This document shows positions 11,615-21,729 of a stretch of DNA of 64,000 bases, in pieces (position 1 is the stretch's first letter; each line of letters starts with the position of its first letter). The stretch spans positions 248,001-312,000 of the forward strand of contig JAODTK010000899.1 in assembly GCA_026419785.1 (NCBI GenBank), read 5' to 3'. The stretch is from Sclerodactyla briareus (Eukaryota > Echinodermata > Holothuroidea > Dendrochirotida > Sclerodactylidae). The notes below the pieces were generated by a model. The model ran no database searches. It was given only the letters and a program-made list of their open reading frames with translations, and was not told the DNA's origin. Made by a program: the position numbers and the translations under genes.

Positions 11615-12850
11615 GAGATCGGATTAGCTCAGTTGGTAGTGCTCAGACTGCCAATTGCCAGAACATAAGTTTGAATCCCCACCAGGGGCGTCGATCTGTC
11701 CTGAAAGTGGGGGCCCATCGATGCCAAAGACCATTTAAAAGGCGGAGCGCCACCATGGTTTTGCGCGAAGCGTATCCAAAAAATTCAGCTTTTCAACCCT
11801 CCAGATCGACGGAAACGGCACTTGCCAGGCTCCATAGTATCACCCATCTACATGTTGATTTGAGTGAAAGACAAACAAAAAGGACAGACACTAAATGATT
11901 GCGAATATCACACATGGTATTTTTTTATTACCTTTTCTACTCTGGCTTGGTTTGCGTGGAATCCAGGGGTTTACCGAACGGTTCCCGGGGATCGGAGGGG
12001 GAAAAGCCATACATAGGCGTCGGACAATGCCATTTGGGGCAAACAATTTTATTTCCCGGAAATTTTTTACAAGGACACAGAGAAAAACTACCGGGCGCGC
12101 GGGAGCGCGACGCGCTGCCAAAAAAATTACATGTTTCCCGGCCAGGCATTTTTATCGAAAAAGTCTGCAAAACATAAGCATTTTTTTTTTTCACTTTGCC
12201 ATCTTTTCCTTTCGCAAAATTCTCCCGAATTTTCGGCCGAATTTTCATCCAGAAAAAATGGGGGGCGGGGGGCAGTCTGCCCCAAGGCCTCACCCCCACA
12301 TTATTCAAGGAAACAAAGTATTCGAAGCATACTACGATTATTTAACCTACAACGCCTGGAAGAAAAACGCCCATTGCGCGGGCGAACACTTGAAAAAGTA
12401 TGGGGTAGCCTTCGACTTCGCAACCTATAGTCAGGTCCAGATCTTCACATGGGCCGTACCTGGAAATAGGCGGACTTAGGGCAATCCTACGCCGATCATT
12501 GTTTGGTTAGACAGATATTGAATCAGTTTAGAGTGATACAAAATCGGGCATGGTGCCTAATATTTTTTCTGTATGTACCGGTACGGAAAAAGTTGGGGGG
12601 AACAAACGATATGATAGCCCCCCCCTCCCCCCTGTTGAAAGTGAGGGGGACATGTCCCCCCCGTCCCCCACCTGGTGACGCCACTGATCCACAACCGATC
12701 AGCTTTTCCGTCGTGCCTTTGGGCAAGGTGCTTCACATTCATTGCTCCTCTATTCCCAGGTGCTAAAATGGGCTGCGAGGGGCTTGGGTACAATCGGAAT
12801 TTATAGCTGCTGCCAGGTTACGCTTCTATCTTAATTCGTCGAATAAGATC
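11615..12850 (+). mobile_element. tRNA-derived SINE split by a DNA element
   Basis: The head carries polymerase III promoter boxes: TAGCTCAGTTGG (11,625-11,636, box A) and AGTTTGAATCC (11,668-11,678, box B). The head then stops at 11,682 and resumes at 12,687, where TGCCTTTGGGCAAGGTGCTT (12,714-12,733), CCCAGGTGCTAAAATGGG and GCTTGGGTAC follow. That block is the body sequence found behind tRNA-like heads in many marine invertebrate SINEs. Interior 11,683-12,686 is a separate insertion. The 3' end near 12,850 is approximate. SINEs encode no protein and are moved by LINE enzymes. The head is not a functional tRNA: the cloverleaf does not close. Confidence 0.6.
11683..12686. mobile_element. hAT-like DNA element nested in a SINE
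   Basis: Begins CAGGGGCGTCGAT and ends GGTGACGCCACTG, giving an imperfect CAG(G/T)GGCGTC terminal inverted repeat. The eight bases before it (ATCCCCAC) and after it (ATCCACAA) agree at six positions, which fits an aged 8-bp target duplication as made by hAT transposases. The SINE reads on across the two flanks. The 1.0-kb interior has long open frames on both strands at once (up to 194 codons on plus) but no transposase motif, and C/G-rich blocks stand near the right end. Non-autonomous copy. Confidence 0.55.
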
Positions 12851-13319
12851 TTCCTTCCATTTCACAAACATGAAATTATTCATGGCTTTATAATCAAGCG
12901 ATTGTAGGTATTCACCAGCAACACCTACAGTATTGTGAGTCCCGGAGATTTTATAGGTGGGGACTTGCCAAAGTTCCTATCATAGCACTATTGCAACATG
13001 GAACACTGTTAAACAGATTTAGCATAGTAGCCAGAAGAGTGATTAGAACCAACCTCAGGCCCTTGGTTCTATTCACACTTTCCCCCCCGGTAACAGAAAA
13101 AATGTGGAAACCAAGTCGTAATCGAGAAAACGTGACCCCCCCCCCGTTCCCAAAGGACGGGTATATAAGTGTTGATATATTGCACCAAATGGATCTGACT
13201 ATTGAAATGCAAAAAAAATTCCGAAGGGGAGGGGGACACCCCCTCACCTCAGACCCCATGGTCCGTCTACAAATTTCAGCCCCCCCCCCACTGAAAAAAA
13301 AGTTTCGTGTCCTCGCCAC
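12851..13319. other. Unassigned, with C-run patches
   Basis: C runs at about 13,136-13,146 and 13,280-13,290 and the flanking ACCCCATGG text look like ends of small DNA elements. No gene seen. Confidence 0.35.
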
Positions 13320-13519
13320 AGGAGCTTGTGTGTGTTTCTTCTCCTTTTTTCGTCCTCTGCTATCCTCTTCTGATTTTTTCTGCTCTGTACTCCTTTCAGG
13401 GCTGTTGTAAAATTGCCCTCGCGGCTCCTCGCATTAGGCGCTCTATCAAGTCCTAATATTATAATTATTTTTATATTATCTATTTACTATTAGTATTATA
13501 TTATATTATTATCTATTTT
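13320..13519 (+). repeat. 3' end of a non-LTR element with TTA-rich tail
   Basis: TTGTAAAATTGCCCTCGCGG then AGGCGCTCTATCAAGTCCT then ATT/TTA-rich text. The same layout occurs at 59,225-59,285 (GTAAGCGCCTAGAGGGC, then GGCGCTCTATCAGATCCTCA, then TTATTA). These are 3' UTR ends of a jockey-type element followed by its microsatellite. The TTA text continues on the far side of the next feature at 15,449-15,490, so the tail was probably the landing site of the R4/Dong-like element. Confidence 0.5.
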
Positions 13520-15448
13520 TATTAACTGCACTAACTGCCAGGTTCTTTGTTGAATGTATGTAATATATAAAATGTCCGACCTCGGAATCCCTACCCGGAT
13601 TCTGGGACGGTCTAGGACTCTCCTGATGATGTAGGTACTTCCGAGGATAGATTGGTTGTGCTTTTCTCGAATTTTAGAGGTGGCCAACCAGGTTGGAGCT
13701 CACGGCCCGCGCGCACCGATCAATACTGGAACCACCTCTGCCTTCACATCCCAAGCCTTTGAATTTCCAACTTCAGGTCTTGGTATTTTCTGGTTTCTCT
13801 TGTTCTTTACTGCGATTGTTATGTCAGCTGGGGAGCGCCACTCTATTACTGGTGCTCTTCTCTCCTGCTTGTCTTACGATGACTGTAAGGTCTTCGTGCT
13901 GTGATGATCCTATCTTTCCTCAACTCGGAGTCCCCAGAGTATTTTGGGTTTTTCTGTCTCCAGTAGTACTGGCGTTGGTCTGGTAGCCATGGGTGTGTAG
14001 AAGCTTGTATACTGTGGTTGTGCTTAGGACCAGTGTGGAGTGCGCTAAGTGGTGTGTCTTTAAGATACTCTGACCCGGCAGGCTTCGACAAGCCGATATA
14101 CGGCGGTTGTTTACTGGTCTCATCTGCCACATTGGCAAGACCTGCACTTGTGTCAGTCGACACTCCCACGAGACGAGTTTGGTGGTTCTTCGTATTCAGT
14201 GCATGGTCTTGTGCCGCTGTGATAAGCGCCTCTGTCTCGATTGTCAGGCCTGTGAAGGACAGCCACATGTATGGCCGTATCTGGTGTGGTAACATCCTCC
14301 ACTTGTCGAGGATATTGGCCGTGCATGGGCTTGTTCTTCCTTTCTCCTCATACTGCTGTGTCCATTCTGCTTTCCATTCAAAATTCCCTTTCCTTCTCGG
14401 TGGTCCCGGATTGCCATGTGCTTTCAGTAGAGGTTCTTCTTCTTTCTTCATGCCAGTCATCGTGAGCCCCGCACGTACCTCACTTATCGTGCCCTACACT
14501 CCTTTAGACCCCTGCACCACTTCGACTCGGGAAGTAGAGGTCTGTGGATGTCCGCCTTGGATGGGAGCCACCGTGGATATTGAGGAGTTGCGATTTTTCG
14601 GTAGAGCTCCGCCAACTCGCTGACGTCGTGTCCAGTCTAATATTCCAGCGGTGTAGTTCAGTACCGGAATGGCATTTATGCATTCGGCATTGGCTTTATT
14701 TTGCCCGTCAGCTTGGTCTTCAGGACTTGCGCATTATCTTGGTGTAGGTCTTGTAGCAGTGGACCTTCACTTGCTCTTGGACGTTCTCCAGGCCTGTAGG
14801 ATACCAAGGTATTTGTTACCATTTGTTCACGTCGACGTCATGAATTTGCCGATGCTCAGCACGAGCCCTTGTGTAGTCCTCACCTTTACCTCTACGAGCG
14901 ATCAGTCGCCGCACTTCCGAGGCCGACTTCATCCCGATATCCTCACTGAAGATTTTGGACTGTACTGATCATTGAGTCGAGTCGGCTCCTCATTCCCATA
15001 GAGCTTAGGTCATCCATTGGGTACAGCAGGTGGTGGATTGTGTGACTGACTTCAGATTGTAGCCCGTTTGTGATGGTTTCTTAGTATGGGGCTGAGGGGG
15101 TGAGTGCCACACAGACACAGTTATAGCGGGTGACAGGTTCCCCACTTGGAAGATTACCACGTCGTATTGGATCTGGGACAGGTTGTTGCCCGCGTGCGCG
15201 TAAGGTTAGTGACCCCAATTCGCATGGAACTGTTGATCAGAGTGACAGACTTTGATCGATCTTGTGCATTTTAATCGTCTCAATTATCCATGAGTGCGGT
15301 ACGGAGTGTAGGCCTTCTGGTTACTCGATCCACGCTACCGCTAGATTCGTGCGGGCGAGTGTCGAGTCCATGCCCACGGCCTTGTCAATGATTAGCTGGT
15401 CTTTGGTTCCCTACTCCCTGGCCTAACTCCTTTCTGTTCTCAGCGATC
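13520..15448 (-). pseudogene. R4/Dong-like non-LTR retrotransposon, RT to endonuclease
   Basis: Read on minus from the high-coordinate end: TKDQLIIDKAV (about 15,395), LAVAWI then QKAYDSVPHSWIIE-like text (about 15,335-15,280), LLYPMDDL at the YxDD active site (about 15,025), DIGMKSA/FGLGKC-type text (about 14,940), INAIPVLNYTAG (about 14,680), TGHDVSELAELYRKIATP (about 14,620), EALITAAQDHALNTKNHQ (about 14,220), a cysteine/histidine zinc-binding stretch (about 14,130), a TARRP(D)LTVI-like block (about 13,880) and YQDLKLEIQRLWDVKAEVVP (about 13,750). RT, then CCHC-type finger, then a PD-(D/E)xK-like endonuclease is the order of elements with restriction-like endonucleases. Frames shift repeatedly, and the 5' part is lost at 15,448. 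TTA repeats flank both ends, as expected for Dong, which targets TAA repeats. Confidence 0.75.
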
Positions 15449-15490
15449 ATGTTATTATTATTATATTAGTATTATTTTATTATATATTAT
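15449..15490. repeat. TTA-rich microsatellite
   Basis: GTTATTATTATTATATTAGT and following text, matching the TTA-rich tail at 13,450-13,519 on the other side of the R4/Dong-like element. Confidence 0.7.
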
Positions 15491-15619
15491 TTTGCATGAT
15501 TATATTATCACATACTAGTGAAAAAGGCATACTAGTGAAGATCATTCTACAGATAATGGATGTGGACTACTATCCATCATTGTGGTGATTGCATGTGGAG
15601 GGGTCTTCAGCACATACAA

Positions 15620-15720
15620 TAGTTAGTTAGTGAAAAGGGGAGTCAGGGAGGACAATATCCTCATGAAAGACCCTGACTGAAGCAACAAATCCCAAAGAGA
15701 AGACATTACCAGATGCACTG
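15620..15720 (-). mobile_element. Truncated 3' end of a CR1-like element
   Basis: TAGTTAGTTAGTGAAAAGG then GTCAGGGAGGACAATATCCT then CATGAAAGACCCTGA parallels the 3' UTR of the minus-strand CR1-like element at 45,121-45,180 (GTGAGGAAGGGTCGAGG, CATAGTCCTCATGAACGACC). Only about 100 bp of UTR and a short tail remain, the usual dead-on-arrival product of target-primed reverse transcription. Confidence 0.55.
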
Positions 15721-16019
15721 AAGGATTCGTCCCCAACAGTTTAAGAACCGCTAGAACGATTATAAAGCGATAAAGTTCTCTACGTTTGTTTTTTTTACGT
15801 ATAATGCGTCGAGAAAAAACGTTCTTTTTTTAGGCGCAAACGCGCAAAAAAAAATGGCTACTTTATGACAGCTCAACTGCGAGAAATTTTATTTATGTTG
15901 TTTCATTCTTAGAAAAAAATTAGCCGCAAAAGATTTACCTTTCATGAGTATTGCTGTTGTCTATAGGAATTCACAATGAGGGCCTTAACGACTTACTTAA
16001 TGGAATGTTGGGGAAAATC
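15721..16019. other. Unassigned sequence
   Basis: No recognisable gene or repeat; short A and T runs at about 15,788, 15,824 and 15,847. Confidence 0.4.
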
Positions 16020-16320
16020 CTGGCGAGGTTCTATCGCAGGATGATACTATTGCTTAAGGCATTGGAAAATAAAGGAAGTTTTGCGTAGAAGTGGTGACAA
16101 ATCCTGGCCCAGGGTGTCACAGTGTTGCGGGCCGGGTCATCGGCCCCCGGCTCGCCATCCGGTTAGCTGTCGGGTTTGCAAAGATGAGTGCACAAAAGGC
16201 AGGATACTCAAATAAAGGGAAACGGTCCAGAGAGGTATGTCCAATTCAATACGGAGTTATTTATTCGTTGATTTCCTATATAGCTGGTGTTCGGAAATTG
16301 CTGATTTTCAACTGATTCAG
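16020..16320 (+). pseudogene. Possible 2A-like/PHD 5' remnant of a CR1-type element
   Basis: The plus strand reads RFYRRMILLLKALE (about 16,030-16,070), then RRSGD in one frame and TNPGPG in the next (16,088-16,112), then SCRVCKDECTKRQDTQIK (about 16,170-16,225). A short hydrophobic run, a GD..E.NPGP motif and a PHD-type Cys-rich finger in this order mark the start of CR1-type polyproteins in sea urchin and related genomes, where the 2A-like motif makes the ribosome skip a peptide bond. Here a small deletion separates the two halves of the motif, and the finger is only partly readable. No endonuclease or RT follows, so this would be a 5' fragment. Tentative; the NPGP match could be chance. 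Confidence 0.35.
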
Positions 16321-17960
16321 AATATGTTAATTCCCAGGTTCTACATCCTAATGTTGATAGATACCTAGTATAAGTATCCCAATATCTCAATGGGTGATGA
16401 GGTTAAAACTAAATAGGGGGAGAAAACGGGGAATGCAGAGGTTCTTTCGTAATTCGGAATCGTTTTAGACGTTATTCTCTAAAAGCTCACAGAAGGGCCA
16501 GCAGTGTAGATTTTGAGATATTGGCACAGCCCAATTTTGTTATTTAAACGGACTAGGCCCATCGACTATCGATTTTTACGAAAGTACCTTCATGCTGGAA
16601 GAGGGGAAGGAAATTCGGAATAAGAGAGGACTCTTGTGAATCTCAACAATCAGCAATTGCAACGGTGATATTAAAACCCGGGAAACTGAAAGACCTAGAA
16701 CACGGGGACGAACAATAGAGGAGGGAGCTAAATGTTAATAATGGAGGAACTCAAAGGGGACAGTGCGTACATACACTACACGACATACAGCTATCCGCTT
16801 GCTATAGGTGGTGCATCTTTATTTTTAGGCAATGGGAACAAGTAACAAATTTGTTCATTCCATGTGCATGTGCACTCGAATGTAAAATATGGCAAGTCGA
16901 GTCATGTCAGTTACAGCTAGCAAGTCATTGTACAATCTTGACCCAATAATGGCAAACCACCTGCAGCATTCTCAACCTGAAAGTCACAAGTGCGACTATC
17001 CCCCTCATGTTTTAGGTATAGCATCAGTTATTGGCGTAAACAGAAACTGTTCATGAGAGGGGAGGCGGGTGGAGGAGGCGGGTGGAGGGGGGTGTTCCAA
17101 GAGTGTTGCAGTATCAGCTGATATTGCATAGGCATGTACTATTTCTAACTAGTGATCGTGTGGGGGGAGTGAGAGGGATGGCAAGCCAGGGTGGGAGTAT
17201 GATTGCAGTCCAGTACTGGGGGACACTCAAACACCTGTTCATACAAAGGTGAAGAGACACACGCGACTAGGGACCAAGGCCAAAATATGGCCTCTTTCAA
17301 GACGGTAGGCTGTTAGTGTGGGATGCTGCATCGATCAGACGCGTTGGTAGCAGTCCATCTGCGAGATATCTTCCGTGACCGCGACCGACGTTACAGGCTA
17401 GGACAATGGTCATGTAAAACATAACTCTGCAACTGGTGTTCCTATTTAAAAAAATTTCTAAAGCATATTTGGAAAACTATCTAAACCTTGGAAAGAATTT
17501 CAGGCGATTCGAGTGTGAAAAGGAGACACAAGTTTCTGCTATTGCGCCAATGTGCCGTGACGTGAGGAGAGTAACCGGGGGATCCTGTGTAATACAAGTC
17601 AATCCAAAACATGTATTTTACCAACCTAGTGACCAAAGAGCTAACAATGGGATCAGATCGAAAACTTACAAATTCGATCACAACATATGAGAGAGTAATA
17701 TAATCAAATTAAACTATGTAAATTAACTAAACCTTTTCCTGCTATAAGGGGGGCACAATATCAGCATTTACTGTATAAAGCAGGGGCGAACCTTTTGCAT
17801 CGTTTACTTCTGGTGCCCGTCACCAGTTTAGTTACGGGTGAAATACAATTAATAAAATGAATAACTCACAAAGGAAACATGCCAGAATCGCCAGATTTTT
17901 TGTTGTTGGGTTTTGACATGTCCTCTTTCCATCTGTGCCAGTTTAAAGATGATCTGTTGC
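16321..17960. other. Unassigned sequence
   Basis: No domain recognised on either strand. Two purine-rich minirepeats (GGGAGGCGGGTGGAGG, about 17,060-17,090) and an 84-codon open frame at 17,436-17,690 without known similarity are the only structure noted. Confidence 0.4.
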
Positions 17961-17964
17961 CTGA

Positions 17965-18294
17965 TCATTGTACTTTAACAACAGACATGCAGACATGAAT
18001 CGGCTCATCGAAGTTCTCTACCACAATCCCTTGCACTAACCTATTTTTGGGGAGTAATGGCCACCTAAGTTCGGTAAACCCGGCCTTCGGCGATACAACC
18101 GTAACTGCGTAGTTTGTGAGCGAGGATCCGAAGGTTGTTTTTTCTGGGAGCGGGAGGGCGCCATTGCTGCCTGGTTTCAGCAAACCAGAGCTTGTATATC
18201 GGGCACTGGGTTGCACTATTATATTGCGTTTTTTGCAGTAGCTATCCAGTGCCGTAGGAAAAAGACTCAAGGGTGTCTCCGATTCCTCATGCAC
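17965..18294 (-). CDS. dUTPase-like ORF fragment
   Basis: A 109-codon open frame starting at an ATG. Near its end it reads GIVVENFDEPIHVCM, which has the spacing of dUTPase motif 3 (GVIDxDYRGxIxVxL) with Gly, Ile/Val, an acidic or amide residue, Phe for Tyr, and Ile/Val in place. Before it, ARYTSSG then LPLPEKTTF resembles motif 1 followed by the first beta strands, and VSPKAGF then ELR resembles the strand before motif 2. The catalytic Asp of motif 3 is Val here and motif 2 is short by about five residues, so it is likely inactive. dUTPases hydrolyse dUTP to dUMP; related domains occur in several large DNA viruses and retroelements. No second viral or element gene is visible nearby. I give this as a resemblance, not an identification. 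Confidence 0.35.
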   Translation of the reverse strand: MHEESETPLSLFPTALDSYCKKRNIIVQPSARYTSSGLLKPGSNGALPLPEKTTFGSSLTNYAVTVVSPKAGFTELRWPLLPKNRLVQGIVVENFDEPIHVCMSVVKVQ

Positions 18295-18380
18295 CGTAGT
18301 GTTTGGTTCGGTGTTTAACTTTATTGATCGGAGATTGGCACGTTTGTCACGATTTTTTTTTTCTTCTCAGAATCGATCCC

Positions 18381-18381
<1 letters not shown>

Positions 18382-18413
<32 letters not shown>
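18382..18413. repeat. Poly(A) run, 32 bases
   Basis: An uninterrupted 32-base A run. The sequence before it shows no processed-gene or retroelement body, so origin is open. Confidence 0.9.
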
Positions 18414-18415
<2 letters not shown>

Positions 18416-19849
18416 ACCTTGATGACCTTAGATGACATGCCAATTTTTTATGAACAATGTTCCCCCGCAATGATGAGCACCCTGACTACATTCATCCTGT
18501 CAGCCACTGACCCTCAAGTTACATAAAAGTCGTATTAATATTGACATGTCTGCCTTTAAGCGACTTCAAGCAACCTTCGATTACATGACTTTTGTTCAGG
18601 AAAAATTTCCCCCATGGTGACATTCACCCAGTCCCAGCATCATTATGTATTCCAGTGTACATATCCGATGTTACTGCGAGGAAGGGTATCAAAACCAACC
18701 TTTTGATTTGACCCTTTTTAAATTTAGGACCGGGTGTCCCTAATGACGCAGGATCAATGACGCAGGATGATTCCTGCAAAGAGCACAGAGAGCTCTATCT
18801 CATCTCATGTTTTCCAACAATGATTTCTTTTCCTTGCCCGTATCTCATAAAATGAGCACATTATTCGATAAACATTATCACAAATCTTGTACGACCACCT
18901 GAGCTAATTCGCGCTATCACGGGGGGAGGGCGGGGACTATTTTTGGGTGTGGGGGGGGGGAATAATGTCAAATAGCCCCCCAATATTTTGCGGACTGGTG
19001 AAAATAATCCTATAAAATCATCTATACATTAGGGCCCTAACACAAAATCAACTCATATTTCTTATTAGATTGCTTAAATTTTATGTTGACTATTGAGAAG
19101 AGGCCGAAAATTCAAAAACAAAAAAAAAATAATAATAATAATAATCGCCGTCGCGCGCGATGTATCATATATTTTCCGTTCATGTATAATACAGTAGGCC
19201 CACGTGGTACAATAACTTGTCCGATTCGGCAAATATAAGTCGGTCCATACGTGTCCGTCTTCAGTGTGGTGAACATATAGGTAGGCCACGAGGAGACTTT
19301 GTTCGGACTTGATTCATGTTGCACCCCCGCCCCCCCCCCCCTCCCCACACAACATGCCGTATCCAACTGGCTGCCATTTCTTAACACTGCAATCAGTTTA
19401 GTCTACTTCTGATCCTTATTGTTCAAGATTGCTTTGCCAGCCTGACGAGCTGTTTCATAAAGATGGAAGCATAATGGTAACGAAACACAACAGGGCAGGG
19501 GATCGTGCACATTAGTAGGGAAGTTTACGTGATTGACGTAAGGAACTTTACAGGCGCGGAGCGAGGCGAACAATTCTGAGACAGGAGAGATTTGGACGAA
19601 AAATTTGAGCGAAAACAAACCTGAAAATGACAATTTGTCCTGCTGACTGGCTCAATTCCTTTTAATCAAAATAATGCTCGAAAAAATGCACCCATGTTCC
19701 ATGGCAGTGATTTTTCAACAAAGCAAATTTTCTATCTGCGGGCGCCTCCACCCAATAACTGGAAGGGTTCCTCAATGGAAATATCCTCTAAGACAATGGC
19801 TATGGTAGGAATGGAGACCACGATGAAGAAAGGGTAAGGATTAACAACG
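18414..19849. other. Unassigned with simple repeats
   Basis: G runs at about 18,920-18,960, an A run plus (AAT)n at 19,120-19,144 and C runs at 19,327-19,342. No gene recognised. Confidence 0.4.
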
Positions 19850-20400
19850 CTTCAGTTTTTCGGAAATACACTGTCAATTTCAGTGATTGCATACTGCCTA
19901 AAGTCGCGGGAAGTTGCCGCTCCCTGCAATCTGGGGGGGGGTGGGTGTCTGTAAGACTATTTTCTTGTACGTACGCGTCAACTGATGGTGGCGCTAATTG
20001 TAATGGATGAAACGTATATCAGTTTCCTTCAAAGTGTTTTCTTGAGCTATACATTTCAGAAATTATTGTCAATTTTGGGGATGTTGCTTTACTGCCATAA
20101 GACTGGGAATACCGTTTCCCGCGGCAATCTGGGGGATTCCTAAGGCTCAAAAATTCCTTGTCCTATAATACGAGACCACTGATGCTGGCCGAAAAAATGT
20201 GAAGGAATAAACACGATTAGTTCCTCAAGAACGTTTTCTTGAAATACAAAATTTCTGAACATTTTTGCCAATTTTTAGAGACGTTGCTTACTGCCATATT
20301 ACCCCAGAAGTGCCGTTTCCTGCAATCTGGAGGGGGGGGGGGTCTGTAAAACGAAAATTCCCAGTGGCACGATACGCCAACCAATGGTGGCGATCCGCTT
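19850..20400. repeat. Tandem repeat, about three ~197-bp units
   Basis: Each unit contains, in order, TTTTCTTGA, ATTTC(T/A)GAA, TTGCCAATTTT-like text, GTTGCTTTACTGCCATA, CCGTTTCC, GCAATCTGG followed by a G run, and a GATGGTGGCG-like end. The GCAATCTGG anchor falls at about 19,927, 20,124 and 20,321, a regular 197-bp step. Units are diverged and the first is partial. The last unit ends at GGCGATCCGCTTAGAT, a word also seen at about 7,900, so the array probably belongs to a larger dispersed element. Confidence 0.6.
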
Positions 20401-21089
20401 AGATGGTGCTAACCCTCTATTTCCCTCCCCCCCCCCCCCCAATATTTACCACATATCGCCGCCCCTGGTATAAAATAGGATAGTGTCTTCTTTCCAAGTA
20501 AAATCGCCACAAATGGGACTAGAGCGTAGTCCAAAGCCTACCTCACACGAGGGACGAAAATCGAGGTTATCGTCTTTGACAAAAAATAAGGGGACTGGAT
20601 TGTCTCTCCACTCATATGTTATTGTTCATTATGATGAAAGGCGAAGAAGAAAAAAAACTGTGAAGATGCCATTCTACCAAGAAAATGAAGTCGTCCTACC
20701 CTGACCGAAGCACTTTTACTAACGTGGGTCTCGACACCACAGAATTGCAATTTTAACTTTTCTGACTTGTATGGCTGTTATAGGCAGTCTTGTACATGAG
20801 ATAGGTCGAATCGAAGTAGACTTGGTACATCTAGCTCTTACTTCGATTAAAAGATTCCTGGAAAAAACCAACTTCCACTAACCACTGGAATATACCTAAG
20901 TTGCTATTACTGTACTTCCCAATCACTTTATTTTACTTTACTAGACTAAGTACGAAGAGGTACACGATTCACACCAAACCCAAACATTAGAGTAAGAATC
21001 ACTTACCGCAAGTTTTGCGTCTTGTTTTACTTTTACAGCTGCTGTCAGTCAAAGTATTTGCAACAGCCTGTGACTAATGGAGTCCATAA
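20401..21089. other. Unassigned sequence
   Basis: A C run at 20,428-20,441; no gene recognised. A 73-codon open frame (20,483-20,704) matches nothing I know. Confidence 0.4.
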
Positions 21090-21203
21090 CTTGCATTTGT
21101 TCGCCAATGGGAAGAATGAAGCTGTGCTTGGTGGCACGCTCCCTTGGGTCCCGACCTCAACCCCCCCCCCCCCCCTCATACAAATCTCTTGGTACGGCCA
21201 CTG
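21090..21203. mobile_element. Terminal block of a dispersed DNA-element family (copy 1)
   Basis: TTGTTCGCCAATGGG, then CTCCCTTGGGTCCCGACCTC, a C run, CAAATCTCTTGGTACGGCC and CACTG. Five related blocks occur in the window (near 21.1, 35.5, 40.4, 48.7 and 52.6 kb). Read on minus, the terminus is CAGTGGCCGTACCAAGAGA followed by TTTG and a G run, a hAT-like end. Confidence 0.5.
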
Positions 21204-21723
21204 GCTAAGACACTGTTGGAACGTGAACGAGACGCCGTGTGGATAACGTTTCACCCCTCACAGGATCAGTGTTACATTCAACTGTAACCTGTGTTGAGTC
21301 ATGAGGGCCCTGCGGTATGTAAACCGACTTTTGTTATCACATCACGGTCGCCCTATCGTGTGTGTATGGGGCGCTGGTAAAAAGCGATTTGGCACTCCTT
21401 GCTTGATCTTGACAGGGGACACATGCACACAAACTGCACTGGGGGCCTCATCCTGGTTTGCCTACAGAATTCGTCTTCGCAACCTATAGCTTGCAATCTA
21501 TAGTTAGGGTTACACTATATGTATTTGCTGAGATTAGTTACACATACAAATGCAGTTGCCTGTTCTCGGTTCGCACAGGATCATTTTTTTCTCTCAAAAG
21601 TTCGATAGGTAAAAGTATAGTATGCCTTTGCCTCTTCAGTTAATATGACAGTCCCATGGTGGGGCCAGCTCCCTAGACGGAAATATTCACCAAGATTATA
21701 CCACGTCATTCCAAGTACAAGAT
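21204..21723. other. Unassigned sequence before the LTR element
   Basis: No gene recognised. TTCGCAACCTATAG at about 21,476 recurs at about 12,417. Confidence 0.35.
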
Positions 21724-21729
21724 GGATGG
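21724..21729. repeat. Left target-site duplication GGATGG
   Basis: GGATGG directly precedes TGTCACAGGGAGTAAGG, the left end of LTR A, and recurs directly after the right end of LTR C at 35,501-35,506. Five bases (GATGG) is the usual gypsy length; the sixth may be chance. Confidence 0.75.

Noticed and set aside
11621-11690. Functional tRNA gene
   Set aside because: Boxes A and B are present, but acceptor and anticodon stems do not pair, and a SINE body follows after the nested insertion.
11895-12479. 194-codon plus-strand open frame, the longest in the window
   Set aside because: It lies inside the hAT-like insertion, is overlapped by open frames on both strands, and has no domain or codon pattern of a protein; likely chance in a sequence poor in stop words.
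18350-18420. Poly(A) tail of a processed pseudogene
   Set aside because: No gene-like or LINE-like body precedes the A run on plus and no target duplication was seen.
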